Below, one piece after another: positions 27,103 to 36,273 of a DNA stretch of 64,000 bases. A model generated the notes under the pieces. The model saw nothing but the letters and a program-made list of their open reading frames with translations. It searched no databases and had not been told where the DNA came from. This stretch comes from CAVZYN01 sp963779515 (lineage in GTDB: Bacteria > Pseudomonadota > Alphaproteobacteria > Rhizobiales > Hyphomicrobiaceae), in assembly GCA_963779515.1 (NCBI GenBank), contig CAVZYN010000017.1, forward strand, positions 434,001-498,000, in the 5' to 3' direction. The translations under genes and the position numbers were made by a program. Position 1 is the stretch's first letter; each line of letters starts with the position of its first letter.

Positions 27103-27186
27103 TCAGACCACTGGCCCGGTGCCCATGCGGTGCACCTGATGGGTGGCCAGGTAGTCGACAATCAGGTCGGCGGCGCGACGGGTCAT
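27103..27186 (-). pseudogene. Possible N-terminal remnant of a thiamine-diphosphate enzyme
   Basis: A 27-codon frame from ATG 27186 reads MTRRAADLIVDYLATHQV and then ends with GPVV and a stop just before the acetyltransferase start. The first 20 residues resemble the opening helix of acetolactate-synthase-like proteins (ADLIVDYLA..GV). The rest of such an enzyme, about 500 residues, is absent. It is either the relic of a deletion that fused this start to the acetyltransferase gene, or chance. Confidence 0.3.
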
Positions 27187-27337
27187 GCGCAAAGATACCT
27201 ATGAAGGGGAATCACTCCACCCAGTACGCCAGTGGATGCATGGCCAACGCCGTTGCGCAACCGGACTTGCTCTCGGATCGCGAGCCGCTACACTCGCTCG
27301 AAATGCGCCACGACGTGCGCCTTACCGGGAGGACGAC

Positions 27338-28504
27338 ATGACCATTACCCGTCGCGACATGATCGCGCTGACGAGCGCTGGCGCGGCCGCAACCGCGATA
27401 CCGGGATACGCCGGCGCGCAGGACGCCAAGCTGCCGAACCCGCTGTCGTGGACCGCGTACGACGTCGGCTCGTCCGGCTACAATCAATCGGTCGCCATCG
27501 GCAAGGCCATCAAGGACACGATGGGCGTCGATCTGCGCGTGCTGCCAGGCAAGAACGACGTTTCGCGCCAGGTGCCGTTGCGGCAGAAGCAAGTGCATTT
27601 CTCGGCGACGGGTGTCGGCGCCAGCTACATGGCGCAGGAAGGCGTTTTCGAATTCGGCACCAAGGAGTGGGGTCCGCAAGATGTGCGGATGCTGATGGCC
27701 GCGAACTCCGACTCCAACCTCTCCGTCGGCGTCGCCAACGATCTCGGCATCAAGACCCTCGCCGATCTGAAGGGCAAGCGCGTCGCGTGGATCGTCGGTT
27801 CGCCTTCGCTCAACGAGAACGTGACGGCGATCCTGGCCTTTGCCGGCCTCACCTGGGCTGATGTCAAAAAAGTCGAGTTTCCGGGCTTCGGCCAATCATG
27901 GGATGGGCTGATCGCCAACCAGGTCGACGCCGCGTTCGCGCAGACGTCGTCGGGCAAATGCTTCCAGGCGGCTTCAGGCCCCCGCGGTTTGTTCTGGCCG
28001 CCGTTGCCGCACACTGACAAGGACGGCTGGAAGCGGCTGCAGGCCAAGGGGCCTTTCTTCCAGCCCAACATGGGTACCGAAGGCGCCAATCTTGCAAAGG
28101 ACAAACCGCACGAGGGCGGCGCTTACCCGTATCCGATTTTGATCTGCTACAGCGACCAGAATGCCGATCTCGCTTACAGCATGACCAAGGCGATGCTGGA
28201 GCTGTTCCCGAAGTACAAGGACACCACACCCGGCATCAACGGCTGGTCGCTCGATCGCCAGAACTTCGCCTGGGCGGTGCCCTACCACGATGGCGCGATC
28301 CGCTATTTCAAGGAAATCAAGGCTTGGAAGGACGAACACCAGAAGCACAACGATGGCCTCGTCAAGCGCCAGGGCATCCTGCAGGCGGCCTGGAAAGAGA
28401 TGACAGGCAAGTCGATCACCGACGAAAAAGCCTACGAGGCCGAATGGATGAAGCTGCGCGCCGCGAAACTCAGCGCCGCCGGCTTGGCCCCGGTCTACGG
28501 CTGA
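27338..28504 (+). CDS. TAXI-family TRAP transporter solute-binding protein
   Basis: This is a 388-residue exported binding protein. It starts MTITRRDMIALTSAGAAATA with a Tat-like twin-arginine motif and cleavage near AGAQ. The body shows TAXI features: WTAYDVGSSGYNQSVAIGKAIKD, LRVLPGKNDVSRQVPLRQKQVHFSATG and IKTLADLKGKRVAWIVGSPS. GGGAGGA sits five bases before the ATG. TAXI proteins normally deliver ligands such as glutamate or dicarboxylates to a fused TRAP permease, but no TRAP membrane genes are nearby, so this is an orphan that would need a permease encoded elsewhere. The ligand is unknown. Confidence 0.85.
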   Translation: MTITRRDMIALTSAGAAATAIPGYAGAQDAKLPNPLSWTAYDVGSSGYNQSVAIGKAIKDTMGVDLRVLPGKNDVSRQVPLRQKQVHFSATGVGASYMAQEGVFEFGTKEWGPQDVRMLMAANSDSNLSVGVANDLGIKTLADLKGKRVAWIVGSPSLNENVTAILAFAGLTWADVKKVEFPGFGQSWDGLIANQVDAAFAQTSSGKCFQAASGPRGLFWPPLPHTDKDGWKRLQAKGPFFQPNMGTEGANLAKDKPHEGGAYPYPILICYSDQNADLAYSMTKAMLELFPKYKDTTPGINGWSLDRQNFAWAVPYHDGAIRYFKEIKAWKDEHQKHNDGLVKRQGILQAAWKEMTGKSITDEKAYEAEWMKLRAAKLSAAGLAPVYG

Positions 28505-28632
28505 TCGCCGGGGCGTTCGAAGCGCATCGTGGTGGACGATACCGCCCGCCAGCGGATATAAACGGTGCGGACAACGGAGCGGCGCAGGTGTTGGATCGCG
28601 CAAGAACTTCAAACGTTTTGAGAGGAAAGACC

Positions 28633-29913
28633 ATGGCTCGCATCACTCGCCGGCACTTCGTTTACGGCGGTACCACGGCCGCAACCTTGGCGCTTGGGAC
28701 CTTCGGGTCCGCTCATGCTCAGACTGGAACGCGGTTGCGCGCGTTCTGGTGGGGCAATCCGGATCGCGACAAGCGCACCAAAGCCGCGCTCGAGGCTTAT
28801 AAGGCGAAGACCGGCACCGATATTGCGACTGAATCGCTCGGTTGGGGCGACTACTGGACCAAGCTCGGCACGCAGACGGCCGGTGGCAACGCTCCCGACC
28901 TGATCCAGATGGACTACCGCTACATCTTCGAGTACGCGCGGCGCGGCACGCTGCTCGCCCTCGACGGGCAGAGCCCGAAGCCGCTGGATCTGACGACCTT
29001 CAGCGCCCCCGCCCGCGACAGCGGCAAAGTTGACGGCAAGCTCTACGGCGTCACGCTCGGTCTCAACTCCAAGTCCATGATCTACGACACCGCAATGTTC
29101 GAGAAGGTCGGGGTCAAGGCGTTGGCCGCCGACTGGACTTGGGATGACTTCGCGCGCATCGCCGGCGAGATCTCCAAGATCAATCCCGGCAAGTACTGGG
29201 GCTCGGGCGACAACAGCCGCTGGGAGCAGGGTTTCGAGCACTATCTCAACCAGCGCGGTAAGCTGCTCTATACTGCGGAGGGCAAGGCCGCCTTCACCCG
29301 CGACGACGTCGCCGCTTGGTTCGACCTGTGGGACAAGCTGCGCAAGTCAGGCGCCGTCGCTCCGGCCGAAATCGGTGCCACCAACACCGGTTCGGTCGAC
29401 CAGTATGAAATCAGCCGCGGAACCGCGGCGATGAGCTTCGCCAACTCCAATCAGATCGTCGCCTTCCAGGGCATCAACAAGAGCAAGCTTGCCATCAGCA
29501 CGTTCCCCAACGTCAAGGGCGGGCCCTCCGGCCACTACATCAAACCGTCGATGTTGATGAGCGTGTCGGCGAAGAGCAAGACGCCGGAGGAGGCCGCCAA
29601 GGTCATCCAGTACATGGTCAACGAAGCCGAGGGCGTGAAGGCACTCGGCATCGAGCGTGGCGTGCCGCCGTCGAGCACGGCACAGGCGATGCTGACCCCC
29701 GATCTCGACGACCTCGGAAAGATGCAGGTGGCGTACGTCGCGGCTGTCTCGAAGGTTGCCGTGGCGCTGCCGCCGCCGCCGCCGAAGGGCGCCGGCGAAA
29801 TCGAGAAACTGCTGCTCCGCGTCGCCGATCAGGTTGCCTTTGGGCGGGCCAGCGTCAAAGACGGCGCGCAACAGTTCTTCACGGAAGTTGAAAGCATCCT
29901 GGCCCGAGCATGA
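28633..29913 (+). CDS. Sugar-type ABC transporter substrate-binding protein
   Basis: This is a 426-residue family 1 extracellular solute-binding protein. The N-terminus MARITRRHFVYGG is a Tat-type signal with cleavage after SAHA. The mature part has TRLRAFWWGNPDRDKRTKAALEAYKAKTG, PDLIQMDYRYIFEYARRGTLLALDG and GLNSKSMIYDTAMFEKVGV, as in binding proteins for oligosaccharides and glycosides. AGAGG precedes the ATG at 28633. The stop overlaps the start of the first permease (ATGA). With two permeases, an ATPase and two dehydrogenases downstream it forms a carbohydrate-uptake operon. Confidence 0.88.
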   Translation: MARITRRHFVYGGTTAATLALGTFGSAHAQTGTRLRAFWWGNPDRDKRTKAALEAYKAKTGTDIATESLGWGDYWTKLGTQTAGGNAPDLIQMDYRYIFEYARRGTLLALDGQSPKPLDLTTFSAPARDSGKVDGKLYGVTLGLNSKSMIYDTAMFEKVGVKALAADWTWDDFARIAGEISKINPGKYWGSGDNSRWEQGFEHYLNQRGKLLYTAEGKAAFTRDDVAAWFDLWDKLRKSGAVAPAEIGATNTGSVDQYEISRGTAAMSFANSNQIVAFQGINKSKLAISTFPNVKGGPSGHYIKPSMLMSVSAKSKTPEEAAKVIQYMVNEAEGVKALGIERGVPPSSTAQAMLTPDLDDLGKMQVAYVAAVSKVAVALPPPPPKGAGEIEKLLLRVADQVAFGRASVKDGAQQFFTEVESILARA

Positions 29914-30851
29914 CGCTCGCTGCAGGTTCTGCACTAAAGATGGCCCGCCAGGGCGTGCTCGGGTTTCACCGGCGCGATCTGGCGGGTTTCCTGTTCCTGG
30001 CACCGTGGTTGCTCGGTTTCGTCGTGTTCACGCTCGGGCCGGTGCTGGTCTCGCTCTATCTCTCGTTCACGAAGTTCGATCTGCTGACGCCGCCGATCTG
30101 GATTGGTGGAGGGAACTATGTCCGCATGTTCACCGCCGACATGCGGTTCTTCCAGGCACTGAAAGTCACGTTCATCTATCTGGTGTTCGAGGTGCCGCTG
30201 AAGCTCGCATTCGCGCTGCTGATCGCGACCTTGCTCGACAAGGCGGTGCGCGGTGGCGATGTCTATCGTGCGCTGTTCTACATCCCGTCGCTGCTCGGCG
30301 GATCGGTCGCCATCGCCGTGCTGTGGCGGCAGCTGTTCGAAGGCAACGGTACCGTCAACCAGGTGCTGTTCTGGCTGTTCGGAATCAAGGGTCCAAGCTG
30401 GATCTCCAATCCCGATACGGCCGTCTATACGCTGGTGATCCTCGCGATCTGGCAATTCGGCTCGCCGATGATCATCTTTCTCGCGGGGCTGCGCCAGATT
30501 CCGCAGGATCTCTATGAAGCGGCGTCGATGGATGGCGCCTCGAAGTGGCGGCAGTTCCGCCGCATCACACTGCCGCTGCTGGCGCCCGTCGTGTTCTTCA
30601 ACATGGTGTTGCAGGTGATCGAAGGCTTCAAGGCGTTCACGCCGGCCTTCATCATCTCGGGCGGGACGGGCGGCCCCGTCGATAGCACCTTGTTTTACAC
30701 GCTCTTTCTCTATCAGGAGGCGTTCGCCTATTTCCGGATGGGCTATGCCTCGGCGCTTGCCTGGGTGCTGCTTGTCATCATCGGCTGCTTCACTGCACTA
30801 AGCTTTCTGACGTCGAAATACTGGGTGCACTATGAAGACGATCCACGCTGA
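29910..30851 (+). CDS. ABC sugar transporter permease (MalF/UgpA-type)
   Basis: The 313-residue inner-membrane protein has about six helices. FLFLAPWLLGFVVFTLGPVLVSLYLSF is the first. The coupling-loop motif is YEAASMDGASKWRQFRRITLPLL, matching the EAA-G consensus of binding-protein-dependent permeases. It pairs with the next gene product as a heterodimer. Its start overlaps the binding-protein stop by four bases, and its end overlaps the second permease by 20 bases, so translation is probably coupled. Confidence 0.9.
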   Translation: MTLAAGSALKMARQGVLGFHRRDLAGFLFLAPWLLGFVVFTLGPVLVSLYLSFTKFDLLTPPIWIGGGNYVRMFTADMRFFQALKVTFIYLVFEVPLKLAFALLIATLLDKAVRGGDVYRALFYIPSLLGGSVAIAVLWRQLFEGNGTVNQVLFWLFGIKGPSWISNPDTAVYTLVILAIWQFGSPMIIFLAGLRQIPQDLYEAASMDGASKWRQFRRITLPLLAPVVFFNMVLQVIEGFKAFTPAFIISGGTGGPVDSTLFYTLFLYQEAFAYFRMGYASALAWVLLVIIGCFTALSFLTSKYWVHYEDDPR

Positions 30852-31716
30852 GGTCGCGTCCGCCCCGGGCGATGCCGGTTCAATGCGCCGCGCATTAGGC
30901 GCCATCGTGCGCCACGGATTGCTGATCGCGGCGTCATTCGTGATGCTTTATCCGCTGCTTTGGATGATTGCGTCCGCCTTCAAGCCTGAGACGGATATCT
31001 TCACGGATTTGTCGATCATTCCGCCGTCGCTCGACCCCAAAAACTTCCGCGAAGGCTGGACGGCGCTGCAGCCGAGCTTCACGACGTTTTACTGGAATTC
31101 GTTTGTGGTCGCGATGCTGGTCGTGATCGGAAATCTGATCTCATGCTCACTCACGGCCTATGCCTTCGCGCGGCTGGAGTTCCGCTGGAAGAAGCCGCTG
31201 TTTGCTGTCATGCTCGGCACGCTGATGCTGCCGTACCATGTGACGCTGATCCCGCAATATGTGCTGTTTCTCAACATCGGATGGGTCGATACCTTCCTGC
31301 CGCTCGTGGTGCCGAAATTTCTGGCGGCAGATGCATTCTTCATTTTCCTGATGGTGCAGTTTTTCCGGGGCATTCCGCGCGAACTCGATGAAGCCGCGCA
31401 AATGGACGGCTGCAGCCCGTGGCGCATCTACTGGAAGATCATCATGCCGCTGTCGCTGCCGGTGCTGGCGACCGCCGGTATCTTTTCATTCCTGTGGACC
31501 TGGAACGATTTCTTCGGGCCGCTGATCTATCTCAACGATAGTGCCAACTACACGGTGCCGCTGGCGTTGCGGTCTTTCGTCGATGCGACAGGTACATCGG
31601 CGTGGGGCCAGCTGTTTGCCATGTCGACGCTGGCGATTTTGCCGATTTTTCTGGTTTTCTTGCTGTTTCAACGCCTGATCATCGAAGGCGTCGCCATGTC
31701 GGGAATGAAGAGGTGA
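30832..31716 (+). CDS. ABC sugar transporter permease (MalG/UgpE-type)
   Basis: The 294-residue partner permease has a first helix near LLIAASFVMLYPLLWMIASAF, followed by the loop FKPETDIF that is characteristic of MalG-type subunits. The EAA-type coupling motif is LDEAAQMDGCSPWRIYWKIIMPLS, and the TWNDFFGPLIYL segment is common in this family. It forms the translocation channel with the preceding permease. A ribosome site (GAAGAGG) for the next gene lies at its 3' end. Confidence 0.9.
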   Translation: MKTIHAEVASAPGDAGSMRRALGAIVRHGLLIAASFVMLYPLLWMIASAFKPETDIFTDLSIIPPSLDPKNFREGWTALQPSFTTFYWNSFVVAMLVVIGNLISCSLTAYAFARLEFRWKKPLFAVMLGTLMLPYHVTLIPQYVLFLNIGWVDTFLPLVVPKFLAADAFFIFLMVQFFRGIPRELDEAAQMDGCSPWRIYWKIIMPLSLPVLATAGIFSFLWTWNDFFGPLIYLNDSANYTVPLALRSFVDATGTSAWGQLFAMSTLAILPIFLVFLLFQRLIIEGVAMSGMKR

Positions 31717-31721
31717 TCTCA

Positions 31722-32744
31722 ATGTCGAAACGTACGCTGCGATTTGCCGCGATCGGGCTTAATCACAACCACATCTACGGGCAAACAAAGGCGATGCTGG
31801 ATGCCGGCGCCGAGCTCGTTGCCGTGCACGCCGAGGAGGACGATCTCGCGGCCGCTTACATGCAGGCGTTTCCTCAGGCGAAGCGCGTCGCGGACAAGCG
31901 GGTCATTCTCGACGATTACAGTATCAAGCTGGTGGTCAGCTCGATCACGCCCGACGTTCGGGCCGCCCTGGCGATCGAGGTGATGCGGGCCGGCAAGGAC
32001 GTGATGGTCGACAAGCCGGGTGTCATCACGCTCGAGCAACTGACGGACGTGCGCCGCGTGCAGGCCGAGACCAAGCGGATTTTTTCGGTCTGTTATTCAG
32101 AACGCTTCGAGACGCGCTCGACGGCGATGGCAAGCCGGCTGGTGGTGGCAGGCGCGATCGGCCGGGTGGTGCAAACGGTCGGGCTTGGCCCGCATGCCCT
32201 TAACAACAATCCGCGCCCCGATTGGTTCTATCAGCGCGCCCGTTACGGCGGCGTGCTGACGGACATCGCCGCCCACCAGTGCGACCAGTTCCTGCATTTC
32301 ACCGGCTCGACCACAGCAGAGGTGGTGGCGTCCCATATCGCCAACTACGCCAACCCGGAAAAACCGGAGCTTGAAGACTTCGGCGAAGTATTGCTGCGGG
32401 GGAATGGCGGCACGGGTTATGTGCGCGTCGACTGGTACACGCCGAAGGGACTCGGTACTTGGGGCGACGGGCGCCTCACGATTCTCGGCACCGACGGCTA
32501 TATCGAGCTGCGCAAGTATATCGATATCGCTGGCCGGCCCGGCGGCGATCACTTGTTCCTGGTCGATCACAAAGGCACGCAGCACATCGATTGCCGCGAG
32601 GAGCCGTTGCCTTACGGGGCGATGCTGATGGCGGATGTACTCGACCGGACCGAAACGGCCATGGGTCAGGCGCACTGCTTTCTTGCAACGGAACTCGCAC
32701 TCAAGGCGGAAGCCAAGGCTGTCCGGCTTGGAGGCGTGTCATGA
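31722..32744 (+). CDS. Gfo/Idh/MocA-family dehydrogenase (first copy)
   Basis: This is a 340-residue NAD(P)-dependent sugar dehydrogenase-like protein. It starts LRFAAIGLNHNHIYGQT, a slightly unusual Rossmann start (GLNHNHI rather than GXGXXG). DVMVDKPGVITLEQL carries the family lysine-proline motif (usually EKP). YGGVLTDIAAHQCDQFLHFTG contains the conserved His region of the catalytic domain. It sits inside the ABC operon between permease and ATPase genes and overlaps the next dehydrogenase (ATGA), which suggests it oxidises or epimerises the imported sugar. The substrate is not identified. Confidence 0.85.
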   Translation: MSKRTLRFAAIGLNHNHIYGQTKAMLDAGAELVAVHAEEDDLAAAYMQAFPQAKRVADKRVILDDYSIKLVVSSITPDVRAALAIEVMRAGKDVMVDKPGVITLEQLTDVRRVQAETKRIFSVCYSERFETRSTAMASRLVVAGAIGRVVQTVGLGPHALNNNPRPDWFYQRARYGGVLTDIAAHQCDQFLHFTGSTTAEVVASHIANYANPEKPELEDFGEVLLRGNGGTGYVRVDWYTPKGLGTWGDGRLTILGTDGYIELRKYIDIAGRPGGDHLFLVDHKGTQHIDCREEPLPYGAMLMADVLDRTETAMGQAHCFLATELALKAEAKAVRLGGVS

Positions 32745-33829
32745 TCCGGCGTCTGGCAGTTGCGGTCGTGGGGCTCGGCGTCGGGCGCAGTCATCTCGAG
32801 GCTTACAAGGCGCTGTCTGGGGAGTTCGAGGTCAAAGTGGTGTGTGATCTCGACGCCGACAAAGCGCACTCCGCGGCAACGGAGTTCGGTGTGCCGCGTG
32901 CGGTCACGCAATTCCCCGATCTCATGACATTGCGCGACGAGATCGACGTCATCGACATCTGCACGCCACCAAACACCCATCGTGCGCTCATCGAGCAGGC
33001 GTTGGCGGGTGGATTTCATGTCATCTGCGAGAAGCCGATCACGGGATCGCTTGCGGATATCGATGCGATCGAGTCGGCAGCGGCCAAGGCGCGAGGCACG
33101 CTGTCGCCGGTATTCCAGTATCGGTTCGGCAACGGTCTGCAGAAGTTGAAATTGCTGCAAGCGAAGGGCCTTTGCGGCACGCCGTACCTCGCCACGATCG
33201 AGACGTCGTGGCGGCGCGAGGCCGACTACTATGTGATGCCGTGGCGCGGCAAATGGGCGACCGAACTTGGCGGCTGCTGTCTGTCGCAGGCCATCCATGC
33301 GCACGATATCCTGAGTTATGTGAATGGTCCGGTGAAGCGCGTCTATGCGCGGGTTGCGACGCGGGTCAATCCGATCGAAGTCGAGGATTGCGCGGCGGTC
33401 TCGGTCGAAATGGCGAACGGGTCGCTCGCGACGCTGGCCGTGACCATGGGTGCGACGGAAGAGCTGTCACGTTTGCGCTTCATGTTCGCCAACATGACGG
33501 TGGAGAGCCGCAGCACCCATCCCTATCAGCCGGGCAATGATCCGTGGCAGTTCAAGGGACGCACGCCCGAGATCGATGCGCAAATTGCGACAGCGTTCGC
33601 GGAGTTTGAGCCGTCGCATGAATCCTTTGCCGGGCAGCTGTCGCGCATTCATGCCGCGATCACGGGTGGTGGTGCATTGCCAGTGACGCTTGCCGATGCG
33701 CGCGGCTCGCTGGAGCTGATCACGGCGCTCTACCATTCCGCCGAAACCGGCGAAGCGGTCAGCCTGCCTATTCCAAAGAGCCATCCGAAATACGCGAGCT
33801 GGATCCCGGCCAGCCGGCGCTGGACGTGA
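32741..33829 (+). CDS. Gfo/Idh/MocA-family dehydrogenase (second copy)
   Basis: This is a 362-residue protein with a classic start VAVVGLGVGRSHLEAY, then IDVIDICTPPNTHRALIEQAL, HVICEKPITGSL (the EKP motif) and LGGCCLSQAIHAHDILSYVNGP with the catalytic-domain histidine. It is a paralogue, not a duplicate, of the preceding gene. The pair may act in sequence on one imported carbohydrate, such as oxidation followed by reduction at another carbon. GGAGG lies just upstream of ATG 32741, which overlaps the previous stop by four bases. Confidence 0.87.
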   Translation: MIRRLAVAVVGLGVGRSHLEAYKALSGEFEVKVVCDLDADKAHSAATEFGVPRAVTQFPDLMTLRDEIDVIDICTPPNTHRALIEQALAGGFHVICEKPITGSLADIDAIESAAAKARGTLSPVFQYRFGNGLQKLKLLQAKGLCGTPYLATIETSWRREADYYVMPWRGKWATELGGCCLSQAIHAHDILSYVNGPVKRVYARVATRVNPIEVEDCAAVSVEMANGSLATLAVTMGATEELSRLRFMFANMTVESRSTHPYQPGNDPWQFKGRTPEIDAQIATAFAEFEPSHESFAGQLSRIHAAITGGGALPVTLADARGSLELITALYHSAETGEAVSLPIPKSHPKYASWIPASRRWT

Positions 33830-33842
33830 GGATCTAGACCCG

Positions 33843-34925
33843 ATGGCAGAACTGGCTCTGCGTGGCCTCGTGAAAAATTATGGCGCCACTCGCATCATCC
33901 ACGGTGTCGATCTCGACATCGGGCATGGGGAGTTCGTCGTGTTCGTCGGTCCGTCGGGCTGCGGGAAGTCGACGCTGCTGCGGATGATCGCCGGGCTCGA
34001 GGCGATCACGGAAGGGGAGCTGCGAATCGACGGCCAGCGCATGAACGAGGTCGCACCCGCCAAGCGCGAGATCGCGATGGTGTTTCAGTCCTACGCGCTC
34101 TATCCGCACATGACGGTTTATAAAAACCTGGCGTTCGGGCTCGAGACTGCTGGGTTCGGGAAGGCCGTCATCGACGAGCGGGTGAAGCGCGTTGCGCAGA
34201 TGCTGCGCATCGAGGACTATCTCGCCCGTAAGCCGAAGGCGCTGTCGGGCGGACAGCGGCAGCGGGTAGCGATCGGCCGCGCGATCGTGCGAGAGCCAAA
34301 GTTGTTTTTGTTCGACGAGCCGCTGTCGAATCTCGATGCCGAGTTGCGCGTTCAAATGCGCGTCGAACTCTCGAAACTGCACGCCGACCTCGGCGCGACG
34401 ATGATCTACGTCACGCACGATCAGGTCGAGGCCATGACGATGGCGGACCGTATCGTCGTGCTTCGAGCCGGGCAGATCGAACAGGCCGGCACGCCGCTCG
34501 AACTGTACAACCGGCCGGCCAATCAGTTTGTTGCTGGCTTCATCGGCAGCCCGAAGATGAACTTTCTCACTCTCGCTGTTGATCGTGGCGCCGGGGGCGA
34601 GCCGCGGTTCGCGATGCCAGGCGGAGGTGATTTGGTTTTACCCGCTTCGGCATTGACTGGGTCTCAGGCGGGGCAAACCATTACCCTTGGTATTCGCCCA
34701 GAGCACGTCGAGATTGCCGGACAGGGTATGCCGGTGTCGATCGCGTTGACCGAGCAGCTCGGCGGCAGCACCGTGCTGTACGGCGCCATGGCGGACGGCC
34801 AGCAACTCGTTACGCAGGTCGTTGGTCAGGCGGAGTTCCGGCGCGGCGACGTCATGCAGGTGCGGTTTCCGCCAGCCCATTGCCACGTCTTCGATCCGCA
34901 GGGCCGAGCGCTGGCGGCACGTTGA
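33843..34925 (+). CDS. ABC sugar transporter ATP-binding protein (UgpC/MalK-type)
   Basis: This is the 360-residue ATPase of the carbohydrate importer. Walker A is GPSGCGKST at 36-44, the Q-loop is FQSYALYPHM, the signature LSGGQRQR is at 134-141 and Walker B LFLFDEP at 154-160. A D-loop SNLDAELR and switch TYVTHDQ-type His (VTHDQVEAMTMADR) follow. The C-terminal 120 residues form the TOBE/MalK-like regulatory domain (TLGIRPEHVEI). It lies 13 bases after the second dehydrogenase and is the last gene of the operon. Confidence 0.9.
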   Translation: MAELALRGLVKNYGATRIIHGVDLDIGHGEFVVFVGPSGCGKSTLLRMIAGLEAITEGELRIDGQRMNEVAPAKREIAMVFQSYALYPHMTVYKNLAFGLETAGFGKAVIDERVKRVAQMLRIEDYLARKPKALSGGQRQRVAIGRAIVREPKLFLFDEPLSNLDAELRVQMRVELSKLHADLGATMIYVTHDQVEAMTMADRIVVLRAGQIEQAGTPLELYNRPANQFVAGFIGSPKMNFLTLAVDRGAGGEPRFAMPGGGDLVLPASALTGSQAGQTITLGIRPEHVEIAGQGMPVSIALTEQLGGSTVLYGAMADGQQLVTQVVGQAEFRRGDVMQVRFPPAHCHVFDPQGRALAAR

Positions 34926-34983
34926 GTTGTCTGGCACACGCCGCTGGTCGGACGGTGGTGCCTCCGCAAGCCATTGGACAATA

Positions 34984-35058
34984 TGGTGAGCCGGGCGGGG
35001 ATCGAACCCGCGACCACATGATTAAAAGTCACGTGCTCTACCGCTGAGCTACCGGCCC
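34984..35058 (-). tRNA. tRNA-Lys (anticodon TTT)
   Basis: Read on the reverse strand, the gene begins GGGCCGGTAGCTCAGCGG and forms a standard cloverleaf. The seven-pair acceptor stem is GGGCCGG with CCGGCTC. The anticodon stem-loop is CGTGACTTTTAATCATG with TTT at the anticodon, and the T-arm is GCGGGTTCGATCCCCGC. The CCA end is encoded (34984-34986). The flanking bases GACAATAT and ATATTGTC are perfectly complementary and could extend the acceptor stem in the precursor. Confidence 0.95.
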
Positions 35059-35313
35059 ATATTGTCGGCCCGTGTTCGTCAGTGACTCGATCAGTCACAG
35101 GTTCATCAGACTCTTGGGCGGCTGGGCTGTAGCACAAGTGAATCGGCCTGTCGAATAGGCTGAGTCGTCGCGGCGGCGGTTCGTCCCGCGACACCTTAAC
35201 CACGTATGCGCGCGCCGCGCGCCTCCTCGCCACGCGAATGGCTCACCGCCGCCCGAATCGCACGGTAAGGTCACGTTTCAACGATCAGGAGCCGGGTAGC
35301 GGGCCCAGCGACG
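35059..35313. other. Intergenic region between tRNA-Lys and the DMT transporter
   Basis: About 255 bases hold no convincing gene. A short hairpin GTGACTCGATCAGTCAC is present near 35080-35100. The region presumably contains the promoters of the reverse-strand tRNA and the forward transporter, but no clear promoter elements were recognised. Confidence 0.5.
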
Positions 35314-36273
35314 ATGCAGAAGGCAGTCGACCCTCCGGCAAAGGCGGCAGTGCAGCCAGCCGTCCAGGCCAAGACCAACAGCGGCAAAGCAATCGCCCTG
35401 ATGTGCACGGCCGTCGCGCTGTTCACCGCCATCGATGCCACCGCGAAGTACCTGATGAGCGTTTCGGGCCTGCCGATGACCCAAGTGGTCTGGGTGCGGT
35501 TTCTCGGCCAATTTGTCGCAATCGTCGTGGCGCTCGGGCTGGTCGCGGTTCCGGCCTTGCTCAAGACGACCAAAATCTGGCCGCAGCTGTTCCGGTCGCT
35601 GATGCTGTTGACGTCGACGCTGTTCAACTTTCTGGCGTTGAAGTACCTCCGCCTCGATCAAACGACCACGATCAACTTCCTGACGCCGCTGTGCGTCGCG
35701 CTGCTCGCCGGTCCGGTGCTCGGCGAATGGATCGGCTGGCGGCGGCTCGTTGCTATTCTGGTTGGGTTCTGCGGCGTGCTGGTCGCGGTACGCCCTGGGT
35801 TCACGACGTTCGAGCCGGCGTTTCTGTTTTCGCTCTGCTGCGTCGCGAGTTACGCCGCGTTCTCGCTGCTGACGCGCTATCTCGCGCCCTACGACTCGAG
35901 CGAAGTCACGCTGTTCTATTCGCTGCTGATCGGCACCTACATCATGGCGCCGTTCGCCATCATCGACTGGGTCTGGCCCGCTGACACGCTGACATGGGTG
36001 CTGGTCGTCACGCTCGGGTTCTGGGGCGCGCTTGGGCACTACATCTTTATCGTCGCGCATCGATTTGCGCCGGCGTCGACACTTTCGCCGTTTATCTACT
36101 TGAGCCTGATCACCCACTCGACAGCGGGGTTCATGCTGTTCGGCCATCTCCCCGATGGTTGGACGCTTGCTGGCGCTGCTGTCATTATCCTTTCGGGGCT
36201 CTACATCTGGCGCCGCGAGCAGATCCGCAAACGCGAAGCCGAGTTCACGCGCGGGGCTCGCCCGTCCCGCTGA
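35314..36273 (+). CDS. EamA/DMT-family transporter
   Basis: This is a 319-residue protein with ten predicted helices arranged as two EamA repeats, for example ALFTAIDATAKYL...VVWVRFLGQF in the first and YAAFSLLTRYLAP...GHYIFIVAHRFAPASTLSPFIYLSL in the second. Such carriers export amino acids, drugs or metabolites. The cargo here is not evident. The C-terminus is basic and cytoplasmic (RREQIRKREAEF). Its last 29 bases overlap the 3' end of tgt on the other strand. Confidence 0.87.
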   Translation: MQKAVDPPAKAAVQPAVQAKTNSGKAIALMCTAVALFTAIDATAKYLMSVSGLPMTQVVWVRFLGQFVAIVVALGLVAVPALLKTTKIWPQLFRSLMLLTSTLFNFLALKYLRLDQTTTINFLTPLCVALLAGPVLGEWIGWRRLVAILVGFCGVLVAVRPGFTTFEPAFLFSLCCVASYAAFSLLTRYLAPYDSSEVTLFYSLLIGTYIMAPFAIIDWVWPADTLTWVLVVTLGFWGALGHYIFIVAHRFAPASTLSPFIYLSLITHSTAGFMLFGHLPDGWTLAGAAVIILSGLYIWRREQIRKREAEFTRGARPSR

